DNA of 64,000 nucleotides from an uncultured Pseudomonas sp. (GTDB lineage Bacteria; Pseudomonadota; Gammaproteobacteria; Pseudomonadales; Pseudomonadaceae), in the NCBI RefSeq assembly GCF_946886105.1, contig NZ_CAMPHV010000012.1, positions 61,037 to 125,036 of the forward strand. The letters are read 5' to 3'. The notes below the pieces were generated by a model. That model did no database searches, had not been told where the DNA came from, and saw nothing but the letters and a program-made list of their open reading frames with translations. The stretch's first letter is position 1; every line of letters begins with the position of its first letter. The translations under genes were made by a program, and so were the position numbers. Positions 1-9,147 of the stretch are shown here, piece after piece.

Positions 1-219
1 GCTTTGGATGCTGATGCCACCTTAGTCATTCGACCCAACCAGTACAGGCACTGCTTTGTAGCAGTTTTTATTGTTCTCGGCCTGGTTGTGGGGCAAGCCC
101 CAAAGGCAATTCCTTTCCAAAAGAATCAGTTAGCTGCGCCTCCGCCCTATTGTTTTTGTTGTGCTGGAGTCGATACGTCTTATTTTTATTGTTGGGGTGT
201 GCTTGTTATTGTTGTTGTG
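1..219 (-). ncRNA. crcZ: CrcZ-type small RNA, 5' portion (runs off the window start)
   Basis: CrcZ sequesters the Hfq/Crc translational repressor and so relieves carbon catabolite repression in Pseudomonas. On the minus strand, just past a sigma-54 promoter, the predicted transcript begins around GCACAACAACAATAAC and carries several A-rich CA motifs of the kind bound by Hfq/Crc: about 196-219, 180-195, 148-163 and 64-75. Its place directly downstream of cbrB is the conserved crcZ location. Known CrcZ RNAs are about 400 nt, so the 3' part and terminator should lie beyond base 1. The start near 219 is inferred from promoter spacing. A plus-strand open frame over the same bases is taken as chance. 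Confidence 0.85.
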
Positions 220-230
220 CCAGCAATAAA

Positions 231-245
231 GCAGAAGCCGTGCCA
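231..245 (-). promoter_or_regulatory. Sigma-54 (-24/-12) promoter of crcZ
   Basis: The minus strand reads TGGCACG-GCTT-CTGC. This matches the RpoN consensus TGGCACG-N4-TTGC at all positions but one and keeps the invariant GG and GC at correct spacing. It lies about 12 bases before the first CA motif of the predicted crcZ RNA. CbrB, encoded next door, is a sigma-54 activator known to drive crcZ. Confidence 0.88.
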
Positions 246-307
246 GTTTTTGCGATTCCTTATAAAACAATGGTTTAGCGGTTTTTGTTGTCTGCGGTGG
301 GGTATAA

Positions 308-345
308 AAAAGCCGGGTTCCCGTTACCGTAGAACCCGGCTTTGT
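308..345. terminator. Rho-independent terminator after cbrB, likely bidirectional
   Basis: A stem of AAAGCCGGGTTC and GAACCCGGCTTT with an 11-base loop has A-rich and T-rich ends, so it could stop transcription from either strand. It separates cbrB from the crcZ promoter, making crcZ an independent transcript. Confidence 0.85.
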
Positions 346-368
346 TACTAAATGCTGAAGGGGTAACA
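343..368. promoter_or_regulatory. Probable CbrB upstream activating site
   Basis: A perfect inverted repeat, TGTTAC-N14-GTAACA, lies about 100 bases upstream of the crcZ sigma-54 promoter, a usual distance for an enhancer-binding protein. The half-sites resemble those I recall for CbrB in P. putida. Assignment to CbrB is inferred from position and this resemblance. Confidence 0.65.
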
Positions 369-403
369 GCTGGTGGTGAGGTTTCGCGGTATCACCGTGC
401 CGG

Positions 404-1834
<1,431 letters not shown>

Positions 1835-1903
1835 CAATTGAATCTCTCGGCGGTCGCAGAGCCTGGAATCGGAATGATCGGCATCTCGATCACAGGGTCA
1901 TTG

Positions 1904-4870
1904 TTAGCTGGTTAAGGTCGCTATGGACGTCGCCTCGACATGCCGCGGCAGTGTCACCCGGATCCGGGTGCCGCGTTGTAGCTCGGGGTCGGCCGGGCTG
2001 TCGATTGTTATTTGTCCATAATGCTCTTCCACGATCGAATAGACCAGGGCAAGGCCGAGTCCGGTGCCTTCGCCTGGGTCCTTGGTGGTGAAAAACGGCT
2101 CGAACAATCGATCCATGATGGCCTTGGGGATACCGCTGCCTTCGTCCTCGACGATGAGGTCGACGGCGTGCTCCGTCGCTTCGCTCCGAACCCGGATCGC
2201 CGAGCCCGGCGGCGAGGCGTCGCGGGCGTTGGAGAGCAGGTTGATCAGCACCTGGGCGAGACGCTGGGGGTCGCCGCAGGCCCAGTGATCGGCATCGCAC
2301 AGGTTGAAGAATTGCACTTCGAGGCTGCGCCGGTTGAGCGACAGCAGGCCGATCGCGTCGCGCGCCACTTCCGCCAGGCACACCGGCTCGTCGGCATGCT
2401 GGTGCGAACCGGAATGGGCGAAGCTCATCAGCGACTGGACGATGCGCGAAACGCGTTTGGTCTGTTCGATGATCTGTTGGCTGATCTCGGTCAGTTCGTC
2501 GTCGCCCTCGCGCTCCTCGCGCAGGTTCTGCGCCAGGCAGGCAATGCCGGTGATCGGGTTGCCGATCTCGTGCGCGACCCCGGCGGCCAGACGGCCGATG
2601 CTGGCCAGGCGCTCGGAGTGCACCAGCTTGTCTTCCAGGTACTGGGTTTCGGTGAGGTCTTCGACCAGCAGCACCAGGCCGCTGTTACCGGGCGCCAGGG
2701 GTTCGTCGATGGCCGCCTTGTGCAGGCTCAACCAGCGGGTCTGGCCGTCGAGCGCGAGATTCTGTTTATGCAGGTGTTCGTCGGGCAACTCGATGAAGTT
2801 TTGCAGCAGGTCGCGCCAGGGCTCGCTGAGTGCCGATAGACGCGAGCCGACCACGCGTTGCGCTGGAATTTCGGTGAGTTCTTCCATGGCCTTGTTCCAC
2901 ATCAGGATTTCCTGATCCTTGGCCAGCGAACAGACGCCCATCGGCAGTTCCTGCAGGGTCTGGCGGTGGTAACGGCGCAGCGCGTCGAGTTCGGCGGCGA
3001 GGCCGGTGAGGCGCGAGTGGTAGTCCTCCAGACGGTTCTCGATAAAGTGGATGTCCTCGGTGACATAACCCTCGCTGCCGGATTTGTAAGGCAGGAAGGT
3101 TTCGACGATGTCCTGGGCCACGCTCGGCCCCATCAGCCCGGACAGGTTGGCTTCGATGCGGTCGCGCAGGCGGCGCAGGGCGTAGGGGCGGTTTTCGTCG
3201 AACGGCAGGTGCAGGTCTCGCAGGGCCTGTTCCACTTCGCCCTGGGCCGCTTTGGCGCCGAGCGGCTTGGCCAGTTGGGTGGCGAAATCCTGGGGCGTCG
3301 CGGCGAGCAATTCGCGCCGTTGCGGGCGGCGCACGTTGTCCACGGCACAGGCTTCGGCGGCGCTGATCTCCTCGCTGCTGGCCTCGGTGAACAAGGACAC
3401 CAGGGTGAACACCAGGACGTTGGCCGCCAGCGAGGCGATTGCCGCCAGGTGCCAGCTGCTGTCGTCCAGCACGTAGACCAGGTTGAACATCGGTATATAG
3501 AAGCCCTGCAGGTTGCCGATCATCGGCAACAGCATGCCCAACAGCCAAACGCCGATGCCCGCCAGCACGCCGAAGATGAAGCCGCGGCGATTGGCGGTCG
3601 GCCAGTACAGCACCGAGAGCACGCCGGGGAGGAACTGCAGGGTGGCGACGAAGGCGACGATGCCGAGGTTGGCCAGGTCCTGCTCGGCGCCGAGCAGCAG
3701 GTAGAAACCATAGCTGGCCATGATGATGGCGAAGATCAGCGCGCGGCGGGTCCACTTCAGCCAGCGGTAGATGTTGCCCTCGGCCGGCGGCTGATAGAGC
3801 GGCAGCACCACATGGTTGAGGACCATACCGGAGAGCGCCAGGGTGGTGACGATGATCAGTCCGCTGGATGCCGACAGGCCGCCGACATAGGCGACCAGCG
3901 CCAGGGTCGGGCTGTTGACCGCGATGCCCAGGCCCAGAGTGAAGTATTCCGGGTTGGTGGCGACGCCCAGTTGCAGGCCGGCCCAGAGAATCAGCGGCGC
4001 CGCCAGGCTCATCAGCAGCAGGAACAGTGGCAGGCCCCAACTGGCGCTGACCATGGCGCGCGGGTTGAGATTTTCGGTGAAGGTCATGTGGTACATGTGC
4101 GGCATGACGATCGCCGAGGCGAAAAACACCAGCAGCAGGGTACGCCAGGGGCCTTCCTGCAACGGCGTATGCAGGTTGCTCAGCGCCGCCTGGTTCTGCA
4201 CCAGCCAATGCTCCAGGTCTTTGGGACCGTCGAACACGCCATAGAGCGCATACAGGCCGATGATGCCGATGGCGGTGAGTTTCACCACCGATTCGAAGGC
4301 GATGGCGAAGACCAGGCCTTCATGCTTCTCGCGGGTGGCGATATGCCGGGCGCCGAACAGGATGGTGAAGAGGATGATCAGCCCGCAGAAGGCCAGGGCC
4401 ACGCGTTGTTGCACCGGCTCGCCGGTAAGGATGCCGATGGAGTCCGCCACCGCCTGGATTTGCAGGGCCAGCAGCGGCAATACGCCGACCAGCATGAACA
4501 CCGTGGTCAGCGCCCCGGCCCAGGTGCTGCGAAAGCGGAAGGCGAACAGGTCGGCCAGCGACGACAGCTGATAGGTGCGGGTGATCCGCAGGATCGGGTA
4601 AAGCAGCACCGGCGCCAGGAGAAAGGCGCCGGACACGCCGAGGTAGCTGGCGAGAAAACCGTAACCGTATTGATAGGCCAGGCCGACCGAGCCGTAGAAC
4701 GCCCAGGCGCTGGCGTAAACGCCGAGCGACAAGGTGTAGGTCAACGGATGGCGGATGATGCGGCGCGGGATCAGCCCGTGCTCGCTGACCCAGGCCACCC
4801 CGAACAGCACCATCAGGTAGGCGGCGCTGATCAGGATCAGCTGGCTCAGGCTAAAGCTCGTCAACATCAT
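1904..4870 (-). CDS. cbrA: Sensor histidine kinase CbrA with transporter-like input domain
   Basis: This membrane sensor phosphorylates CbrB. The 988-residue protein begins with a sodium/solute symporter (SSS)-like region of about 12 membrane helices (roughly 1-490). A linker and PAS-like region follow, then the kinase core: phospho-accepting His about 767 in AHEIGNPITG, N box NLLSNARDA (about 877-885), G boxes DEGSGIP (about 909) and GTGLGL (about 935). The fusion of transporter and kinase is typical of CbrA and may couple histidine transport to signalling. Two ATG codons stand in tandem at the start. cbrX lies 45 bases upstream and cbrB follows. Confidence 0.95.
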   Translation of the reverse strand: MMLTSFSLSQLILISAAYLMVLFGVAWVSEHGLIPRRIIRHPLTYTLSLGVYASAWAFYGSVGLAYQYGYGFLASYLGVSGAFLLAPVLLYPILRITRTYQLSSLADLFAFRFRSTWAGALTTVFMLVGVLPLLALQIQAVADSIGILTGEPVQQRVALAFCGLIILFTILFGARHIATREKHEGLVFAIAFESVVKLTAIGIIGLYALYGVFDGPKDLEHWLVQNQAALSNLHTPLQEGPWRTLLLVFFASAIVMPHMYHMTFTENLNPRAMVSASWGLPLFLLLMSLAAPLILWAGLQLGVATNPEYFTLGLGIAVNSPTLALVAYVGGLSASSGLIIVTTLALSGMVLNHVVLPLYQPPAEGNIYRWLKWTRRALIFAIIMASYGFYLLLGAEQDLANLGIVAFVATLQFLPGVLSVLYWPTANRRGFIFGVLAGIGVWLLGMLLPMIGNLQGFYIPMFNLVYVLDDSSWHLAAIASLAANVLVFTLVSLFTEASSEEISAAEACAVDNVRRPQRRELLAATPQDFATQLAKPLGAKAAQGEVEQALRDLHLPFDENRPYALRRLRDRIEANLSGLMGPSVAQDIVETFLPYKSGSEGYVTEDIHFIENRLEDYHSRLTGLAAELDALRRYHRQTLQELPMGVCSLAKDQEILMWNKAMEELTEIPAQRVVGSRLSALSEPWRDLLQNFIELPDEHLHKQNLALDGQTRWLSLHKAAIDEPLAPGNSGLVLLVEDLTETQYLEDKLVHSERLASIGRLAAGVAHEIGNPITGIACLAQNLREEREGDDELTEISQQIIEQTKRVSRIVQSLMSFAHSGSHQHADEPVCLAEVARDAIGLLSLNRRSLEVQFFNLCDADHWACGDPQRLAQVLINLLSNARDASPPGSAIRVRSEATEHAVDLIVEDEGSGIPKAIMDRLFEPFFTTKDPGEGTGLGLALVYSIVEEHYGQITIDSPADPELQRGTRIRVTLPRHVEATSIATLTS

Positions 4871-4915
4871 CTCGGCTCTGCAAATAAAGAAAGGTCAAGG
4901 GCGCTCGCCCGTGGA

Positions 4916-5092
4916 TCAGAGTTCATCGGCATCGCGCTGGCTCTGCAGGATGAAAGTCACCACGATCAGAATCAGCCATAGCAGATAGGGGCGATACCAA
5001 GCGCCGTTCGGGTCGATCCACCAGTCCATGATGGCCGGCGAAAACAGGTAGATCCCCACTACCAGGATCAGGACCAATCGATAGATATACAT
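4916..5092 (-). CDS. cbrX: Small membrane protein CbrX upstream of cbrA
   Basis: This 58-residue protein has two hydrophobic segments (about 4-22 and 36-51) joined by a Trp/Pro-rich loop (DWWIDPNGAWYRP) and a charged tail. A small ORF of this kind precedes cbrA across Pseudomonas and is called cbrX; its role is not settled. The longer open frame upstream is rejected because its extension is Arg/Pro-rich shadow sequence and homologues begin at MYIYRL. It is probably cotranscribed with cbrA. Confidence 0.8.
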   Translation of the reverse strand: MYIYRLVLILVVGIYLFSPAIMDWWIDPNGAWYRPYLLWLILIVVTFILQSQRDADEL

Positions 5093-5282
5093 GCCGCATC
5101 TCGTCTCATCAGTGTCGCGATGGTAACGGATGCGCGCGAGCCTGCGTAGCGTGCGCGTGGCAATCGCGGTCCCGGGCCGATCCGGATGGGTGGCGTGGCG
5201 GCGCCGTGCGAAGAGCGCCCGTCCGCGAGCATGCGGATCGTGCCTGAGGCCTGAGATCCGCTGCCGGGGAGGGATAGCCTCT

Positions 5283-6230
5283 TTAGGATGCCGGTTTGAT
5301 CGCCGTCCAGGCGCGTGTGGCCAGGCTGACCAGCAACAGGGCGACGGCGCCAGCGAGGATGCCTGCCAAGGCATTCAATAGCGTCGGAACAAAGGCCGCG
5401 AGCAAGCCGCTGCTGGCCGCCACGTTGGCGGTCACTTGCTCGATCCAGTGATGGGCGGCCGCGACGCCGTGGGTGAGGATGCCGCCGCCGACCATGAACA
5501 TCGCGGCAGTGCCGAGCACCGACAGGCTCTTCATCAGGTAAGGGGCGGTCAGCAGAATGCCACGACCCAGGCCGCGCCGCAGGCGGGCGAGGCCGCCTGT
5601 GCTCTCGCCTTTGCTCAGATAGAGGCCGGCATCGTCGAGTTTGACGATCGCCGCCACCAGGCCATAGACGCCGACGGTCATCAGCAGGGCGATCCCGCAG
5701 AGCACCGCCACCTGTTTGCCGAAGCTGGCCGCGGCCACGGTGCCGAGGGTGATGGCGATGATTTCCGCGGAGAGGATGAAGTCGGTACGGATCGCACCGC
5801 GAATCTTGTCCTTCTCGAAGTCGCGCATATCCACTTGCGGGTTGGTCACCGCTTCGAGCAATTCGGCGTGCGCCGCCTGGTCCTCGGCCTTGTCGTGGAG
5901 GAACTTGTGCGCCAGTTTTTCGAAGCCTTCGTAGCAGAGAAAGGCGCCGCCGAACATCAACAAGGGGATCACCGCCCAAGGCGCGAGGGCGCTGATCAAC
6001 AGGGCTGCCGGCACCAGAATCGCCTTGTTGATCAGCGAGCCCTTGGCCACCGCCCAAACCACCGGCAGCTCGCGCTCGGCACGCACGCCGGTGACTTGTT
6101 GGGCGTTCAGCGCCAGGTCGTCGCCGAGTACGCCGGCGGTTTTCTTCGCCGCCACTTTGGTCATCAAGGCGACGTCATCCAGTACTGTGGCGATGTCGTC
6201 GAGCAAGGTCAGGAGGCTGGCGCCGGCCAT
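5283..6230 (-). CDS. DUF808 family inner-membrane protein
   Basis: This 315-residue protein starts [19 protein letters not shown], the characteristic start of the DUF808 (YedI-like) family. It has several hydrophobic segments (about 68-100, 145-200, 225-255 and 275-310). Function is unknown; the family is membrane-bound. The ATG at 6230 follows AAGGA at good spacing; an upstream in-frame ATG would add 14 residues absent from the family. It is transcribed alone, away from the repeat-rich region that follows. Confidence 0.85.
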   Translation of the reverse strand: MAGASLLTLLDDIATVLDDVALMTKVAAKKTAGVLGDDLALNAQQVTGVRAERELPVVWAVAKGSLINKAILVPAALLISALAPWAVIPLLMFGGAFLCYEGFEKLAHKFLHDKAEDQAAHAELLEAVTNPQVDMRDFEKDKIRGAIRTDFILSAEIIAITLGTVAAASFGKQVAVLCGIALLMTVGVYGLVAAIVKLDDAGLYLSKGESTGGLARLRRGLGRGILLTAPYLMKSLSVLGTAAMFMVGGGILTHGVAAAHHWIEQVTANVAASSGLLAAFVPTLLNALAGILAGAVALLLVSLATRAWTAIKPAS

Positions 6231-6444
6231 GGGAAGATTCCTTCTTATCAGGCTATGGGGAGGGAGCAACACCGGCAGGTTTATACGTCAATGCACCGAT
6301 GTCGGCCAGAGGCGCCGCTCGGTTGGGCTGGATCGTTATCCAGCCGGCACCCTCTCCACATGCTTGCGTGGCGCCAATCCGTCGGTCGCCGGCGCCTATG
6401 CGTCTTTTTTATGGTTCATCGTATTTCCATGGGGAAAGGTGGGC

Positions 6445-7150
6445 TTGACACCGGACTGGCAAATTTGTGTTTTCTGATCACGGCGCTCTCTGCCTCTAGA
6501 ACAGGTTCATTAACGTGTTGAGCCAGGGTTCTGGTTTCGCCCCTCACGGGCGAGTCACTTTCTCTTGCTTGCCCAAGAGAAAGTAACCAAAGAGAAGGGC
6601 ACCCCGACATCCGGCCCCGGCTGCGCCGCGGTTCCCTCCTTCCATCACCTCTCCAGGGGCACGCCCCGAAGGGCCATCCCTGGCCCATCGGGGCTCTCGC
6701 GACATCCATGTCGCTCAACCCCTTACGCGGCAATTCCACTCGGCCTCCTGAAGGGGATTTTGCGTCGTTTGTGTGATCGCAACTTAAGAGCAAAAGCAAA
6801 AACAGACGCCGCTGAACTCGAATCTATGAAAATCTCGCAAGCTCGCGACCCGGTCCCGTCAGGAGGCCGAGCGTAGGTGTTGCGTAGGGGGACGAGCCGC
6901 ATGGATGCGGCGAGAGGCTTAATGGGCCAGGGATGGCCCATGTAAGCCGGCCCCCGGAGCGGCACCGGAGCGAGGGAAGTTGAGCGAAGCGAAACCCGGA
7001 TGTCGGGTGCCCTTCTTTGGCACACCTTTCTTGGGCAAGCAAGAAAGGTGTGGCGCCCGTGAGGGGCGCAACCTAAACGTTCAGCACACGCAACAATAGG
7101 CCATGCCAAGCCTTTGGCCGATACACACAAATTTGCCAGTCCAGTGTCAA
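6445..7150. repeat. Large imperfect palindromic element with 26-bp terminal inverted repeats
   Basis: The ends at 6445-6470 (TTGACACCGGACTGGC...) and 7125-7150 are inverted copies with one mismatch over 26 bases. Nested inside are further inverted segments: CCCCTCACGGGCG...CTTGCTTGCCCAAGA...GGGCACC...GACATCCGG near 6540-6625 and its reverse near 6998-7070, and GGCCTCCTGA near 6740 against TCAGGAGGCC near 6858. No transposase frame is credible and no target duplication is visible. The open frames here are low-complexity shadows. It fills most of the gene-free stretch 6231-7182. Confidence 0.75.
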
Positions 7151-7182
7151 TCGGCACTTCAACATTCCGCGAAGAACCTTTT

Positions 7183-7818
7183 TTACCTGTTGGTCAGATT
7201 CGCCTGGCGGATCAACTCCATCAGGTCCTGGGGGCGTGCGTTTTCTGGTGGCTTGATATCCAGTTCCGGTCGCAGTTGATTGAGCAGTTTCGCGTGCTCG
7301 TCCACGCAGTTGTTGTGGGTGGGACCGGCGGTGACATAGTGCACGGGGTTTTTGGCTTGCTCGGCCATGGCGTTGTGCAGAATCTGCGCGCCCTCCGGCG
7401 AAAGATGCCCGTGATCGATTCTGTCTGCGTAAGACGGTAGCGGTTGGTCCGAGCCCAATGGGCGGGCGAGGTTCTGGTGCGGCTTGATGGTGAATTCCTG
7501 ATTATTCGGAAACTTACCCTTGAATTGCTCAAGGTGCTTAGTGCCCTCTTTTTCCGGATTGAGCCCCATCGCCGGTGGGAGGCCGTATTCGCTTTGTTCT
7601 TTCTTGGTGAACTCAAGCTGGATATGGCCGGCGCTGATGACTTGACCCGACGATGTGATTTGGGTCGGGGTCGCGGTGCTGTGATAAGGGCGCGGCGGCT
7701 GCGCATACTGCTGCAATGCCGAGCTTGCGGCGGAGCCCGCATTCTTTATGACATTGGTTGCGGGGCCGCTGGCTGCAGTGGCCAGGGTCGGTAACAGATT
7801 TACGCCTGTTTTAAGCAT
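7183..7818 (-). CDS. Putative type III secreted effector
   Basis: This 211-residue protein has no named family that I recognise. The first ~60 residues are rich in Ser, Thr, Ala, Gln and Pro without a hydrophobic signal, as in type III effectors. The C-terminal part holds the only cysteine, Cys171, in the context THNNCVDEH, with nearby His136, His138, His168 and His175. NNC-type motifs occur in permuted papain-like (NlpC/P60, LRAT-like) enzymes, so a cysteine enzyme is possible but speculative. The start at 7818 has GGAG eight bases upstream. It lies 83 bases downstream of a CesT-like chaperone gene in the same direction. No type III apparatus is in the window. Confidence 0.6.
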   Translation of the reverse strand: MLKTGVNLLPTLATAASGPATNVIKNAGSAASSALQQYAQPPRPYHSTATPTQITSSGQVISAGHIQLEFTKKEQSEYGLPPAMGLNPEKEGTKHLEQFKGKFPNNQEFTIKPHQNLARPLGSDQPLPSYADRIDHGHLSPEGAQILHNAMAEQAKNPVHYVTAGPTHNNCVDEHAKLLNQLRPELDIKPPENARPQDLMELIRQANLTNR

Positions 7819-7901
7819 GTTGTTTCTCCAGGTCCGACATTATTGCTTGTCGGTTTCGTAGCGCAGTCCGCCGGTTTGAGCCGTGCGGGGGCGCGCCGGG
7901 A

Positions 7902-8276
7902 TCAGGTTCTTTCCAACGTCGCCGCCGCCATCGAAACCCGGCGCATCGCAAAATGTAATGCCTCGACATCGCGGGCCAGATGGCCGCTATCCACCAGCCC
8001 GCAACCGACCAACGCCAGGCCATCGGTCGTAGGGTGCAGGCCGATATTCAGTTCGCTGCCCACCGCCCAGGAAAAGCTGTAGCGACCCAGGCGGATGTAG
8101 CCCGCGATGTCCAGCACGCCGATCTTGGCCCCGCTGTAGATATAGCAACGCTGCTCTTCCTTGATCGACACGACACTCACCGATCGACCTTCGATTTCAA
8201 ATGTCCATTCGTTACCGCTTTGTTCCGGCATGGCGATCCCGAGCCTGGAGCACAGGGGCGCGATCAATCTGCTCAC
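7902..8276 (-). CDS. CesT/SycH-like type III secretion chaperone
   Basis: This 124-residue protein has the small, compact shape of class I type III chaperones: an N-terminal helix with LCSRLGI, a beta region with FEIEGRSVSVVSI, a hydrophobic glycine-containing core (FSWAVGSELNIGLHP, LALVGCGL) and a C-terminal helix. Such chaperones bind one cognate effector, usually encoded just downstream, as here. The start is GTG at 8276 with AGGAGG five bases before it, preferred over an internal ATG 15 codons later. A hrp-box-like promoter lies 33 bases upstream. Family assignment is from pattern, not from a search. Confidence 0.65.
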   Translation of the reverse strand: MSRLIAPLCSRLGIAMPEQSGNEWTFEIEGRSVSVVSIKEEQRCYIYSGAKIGVLDIAGYIRLGRYSFSWAVGSELNIGLHPTTDGLALVGCGLVDSGHLARDVEALHFAMRRVSMAAATLERT

Positions 8277-8308
8277 GTGGCCTCCTTCCTATTCAATCGA
8301 TGCCTTGA

Positions 8309-8336
8309 TGAGTGGCGGAATCGAACTTTGCGTTCC
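8309..8336 (-). promoter_or_regulatory. hrp box (HrpL ECF-sigma promoter)
   Basis: The minus strand reads GGAACG-N15-CCACTCA. The HrpL consensus of plant-associated Pseudomonas is GGAACC-N15/16-CCACNNA, so ten of eleven defined positions match at correct spacing. It ends 33 bases before the GTG of the chaperone gene, a usual leader length, and points the same way. This supports regulation of the chaperone-effector pair with a Hrp-type secretion system encoded elsewhere. Confidence 0.7.
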
Positions 8337-8404
8337 CGGCAATCTGCAATTTGCTCAGGGCAGGCGCTTGCGTGCGGGAGGGGCGGAGGGGAGGCGCAGC
8401 AGGC

Positions 8405-8494
8405 TCAGTCGGCAATCGACTCGCCCGCCCAGGCACCGCTGGCGGCACCGGCATAGCTGGCGAGCAGGCGTTGCAGCAGGGTATCGAGAGGCAT
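8405..8494 (-). CDS. Possible 29-residue ORF
   Basis: A short frame beginning MPLDTLLQRLLASYAG has GGAG ten bases before its ATG, and it lies upstream of the hrp box in the same direction. It could encode an amphipathic helix. There is no family recognition, so it may be chance. Confidence 0.25.
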   Translation of the reverse strand: MPLDTLLQRLLASYAGAASGAWAGESIAD

Positions 8495-9048
8495 GAGGTT
8501 TCTCCGCTGGATTGGAGTGATCAGCCTAGGCGCGGGAAGGCGATACGGCTGCTTGATTGTCTCGATGGCGCCGATAGAGCGCCTGTAACGCCTGTTGCGG
8601 GTTCATGAGCAAATGGAATGACATGAAGAGTAAAGGTTGCTTGTGATGCGGTGTCTGGTCGGCTACTAATCCAGGCGCTAACAGGCTGTTGAAAACTACC
8701 TACGTAGGCAATACAGCGTTAAAAAGGACCTCGTGTGCGAACCCAGTCCGTTTTTCGGCTGTTTTGCGGGGACGCCTAGTCCTTGTCTTGCCTGCCTCGG
8801 CTATGTTTTCCAACGGCACTGTTAGTGCCGGTTGCTGGCGATATGCGCGGCCATAGGTCGTCGGGCGCACCAAAGAGGCGCGTCCATGGGGCAAAAAGGG
8901 GCTTTGTTACCGAAAGTAAAACGGCCCGAAACACCGCTGCGTCTGGGGTGCTTGCGGATTTCGTTGGTCCAAAAAAAATCTGTCGAAAACCTCTGGAGTT
9001 TTATTAAAAAACTATTTTTCGGCGATGTGTTTTCTGTGGCTAAAGCCA
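8495..9048. other. Gene-free stretch before the bra operon
   Basis: No convincing gene is present. A 32-codon frame on the minus strand (8526-8624, starting MSFHLLMNPQQALQ) lacks a ribosome binding site. The stretch holds a degenerate copy of the ~140-base palindromic repeat (8680-8821) and an A/T-rich region (about 8965-9030) upstream of the sigma-54 promoter, where an activator or IHF could bind. Confidence 0.5.
8680..8821 (-). repeat. Degenerate copy D of the ~140-base palindromic repeat
   Basis: The ends (ACAGGCTGTTGAAAACTACC and TTTTCCAACGG) and the segment CCTTGTCTTGCCTGCCTCGGCTA match the reverse complement of the repeat seen at 46989, 47468 and 63877. The middle has diverged. It lies between genes. 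Confidence 0.75.
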
Positions 9049-9063
9049 TGGCACGCCCTTTGC
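9049..9063 (+). promoter_or_regulatory. Consensus sigma-54 promoter of the bra operon
   Basis: TGGCACG-CCCT-TTGC is an exact match to the RpoN -24/-12 consensus. It lies 85 bases before the braC start, giving a leader of about 73 bases. It implies control by an enhancer-binding protein such as NtrC or CbrB; which one cannot be read from the sequence. Confidence 0.9.
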
Positions 9064-9147
9064 TCTTGCCTGTTCCGGTAGCCAACAGCAGTATCGATTA
9101 CAAAGAAAAAGTAGCAGTACTCACCCACACAACGGAGTAACCAAGCT

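Noticed and set aside
4..351. Plus-strand 115-codon frame at the window start
   Set aside because: It lies antisense to the CrcZ-type RNA and its promoter, and its composition (runs of Val, Phe, Cys from TTG/TTT repeats) reflects the CA motifs on the other strand.
2858..4981. Plus-strand 707-codon frame opposite cbrA
   Set aside because: Gln/Gly/His/Arg-rich antisense shadow of a high-G+C gene; cbrA on the other strand is a clear family member.
6565..7042. Several 70-140 codon frames in the palindromic region
   Set aside because: They read through the repeat on both strands, share the same low-complexity pieces and lack ribosome binding sites.
8277..8400. ExsA-type promoter for the chaperone-effector pair
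   Set aside because: No A-rich ExsA site with the right spacing was found, while a hrp box is clear.
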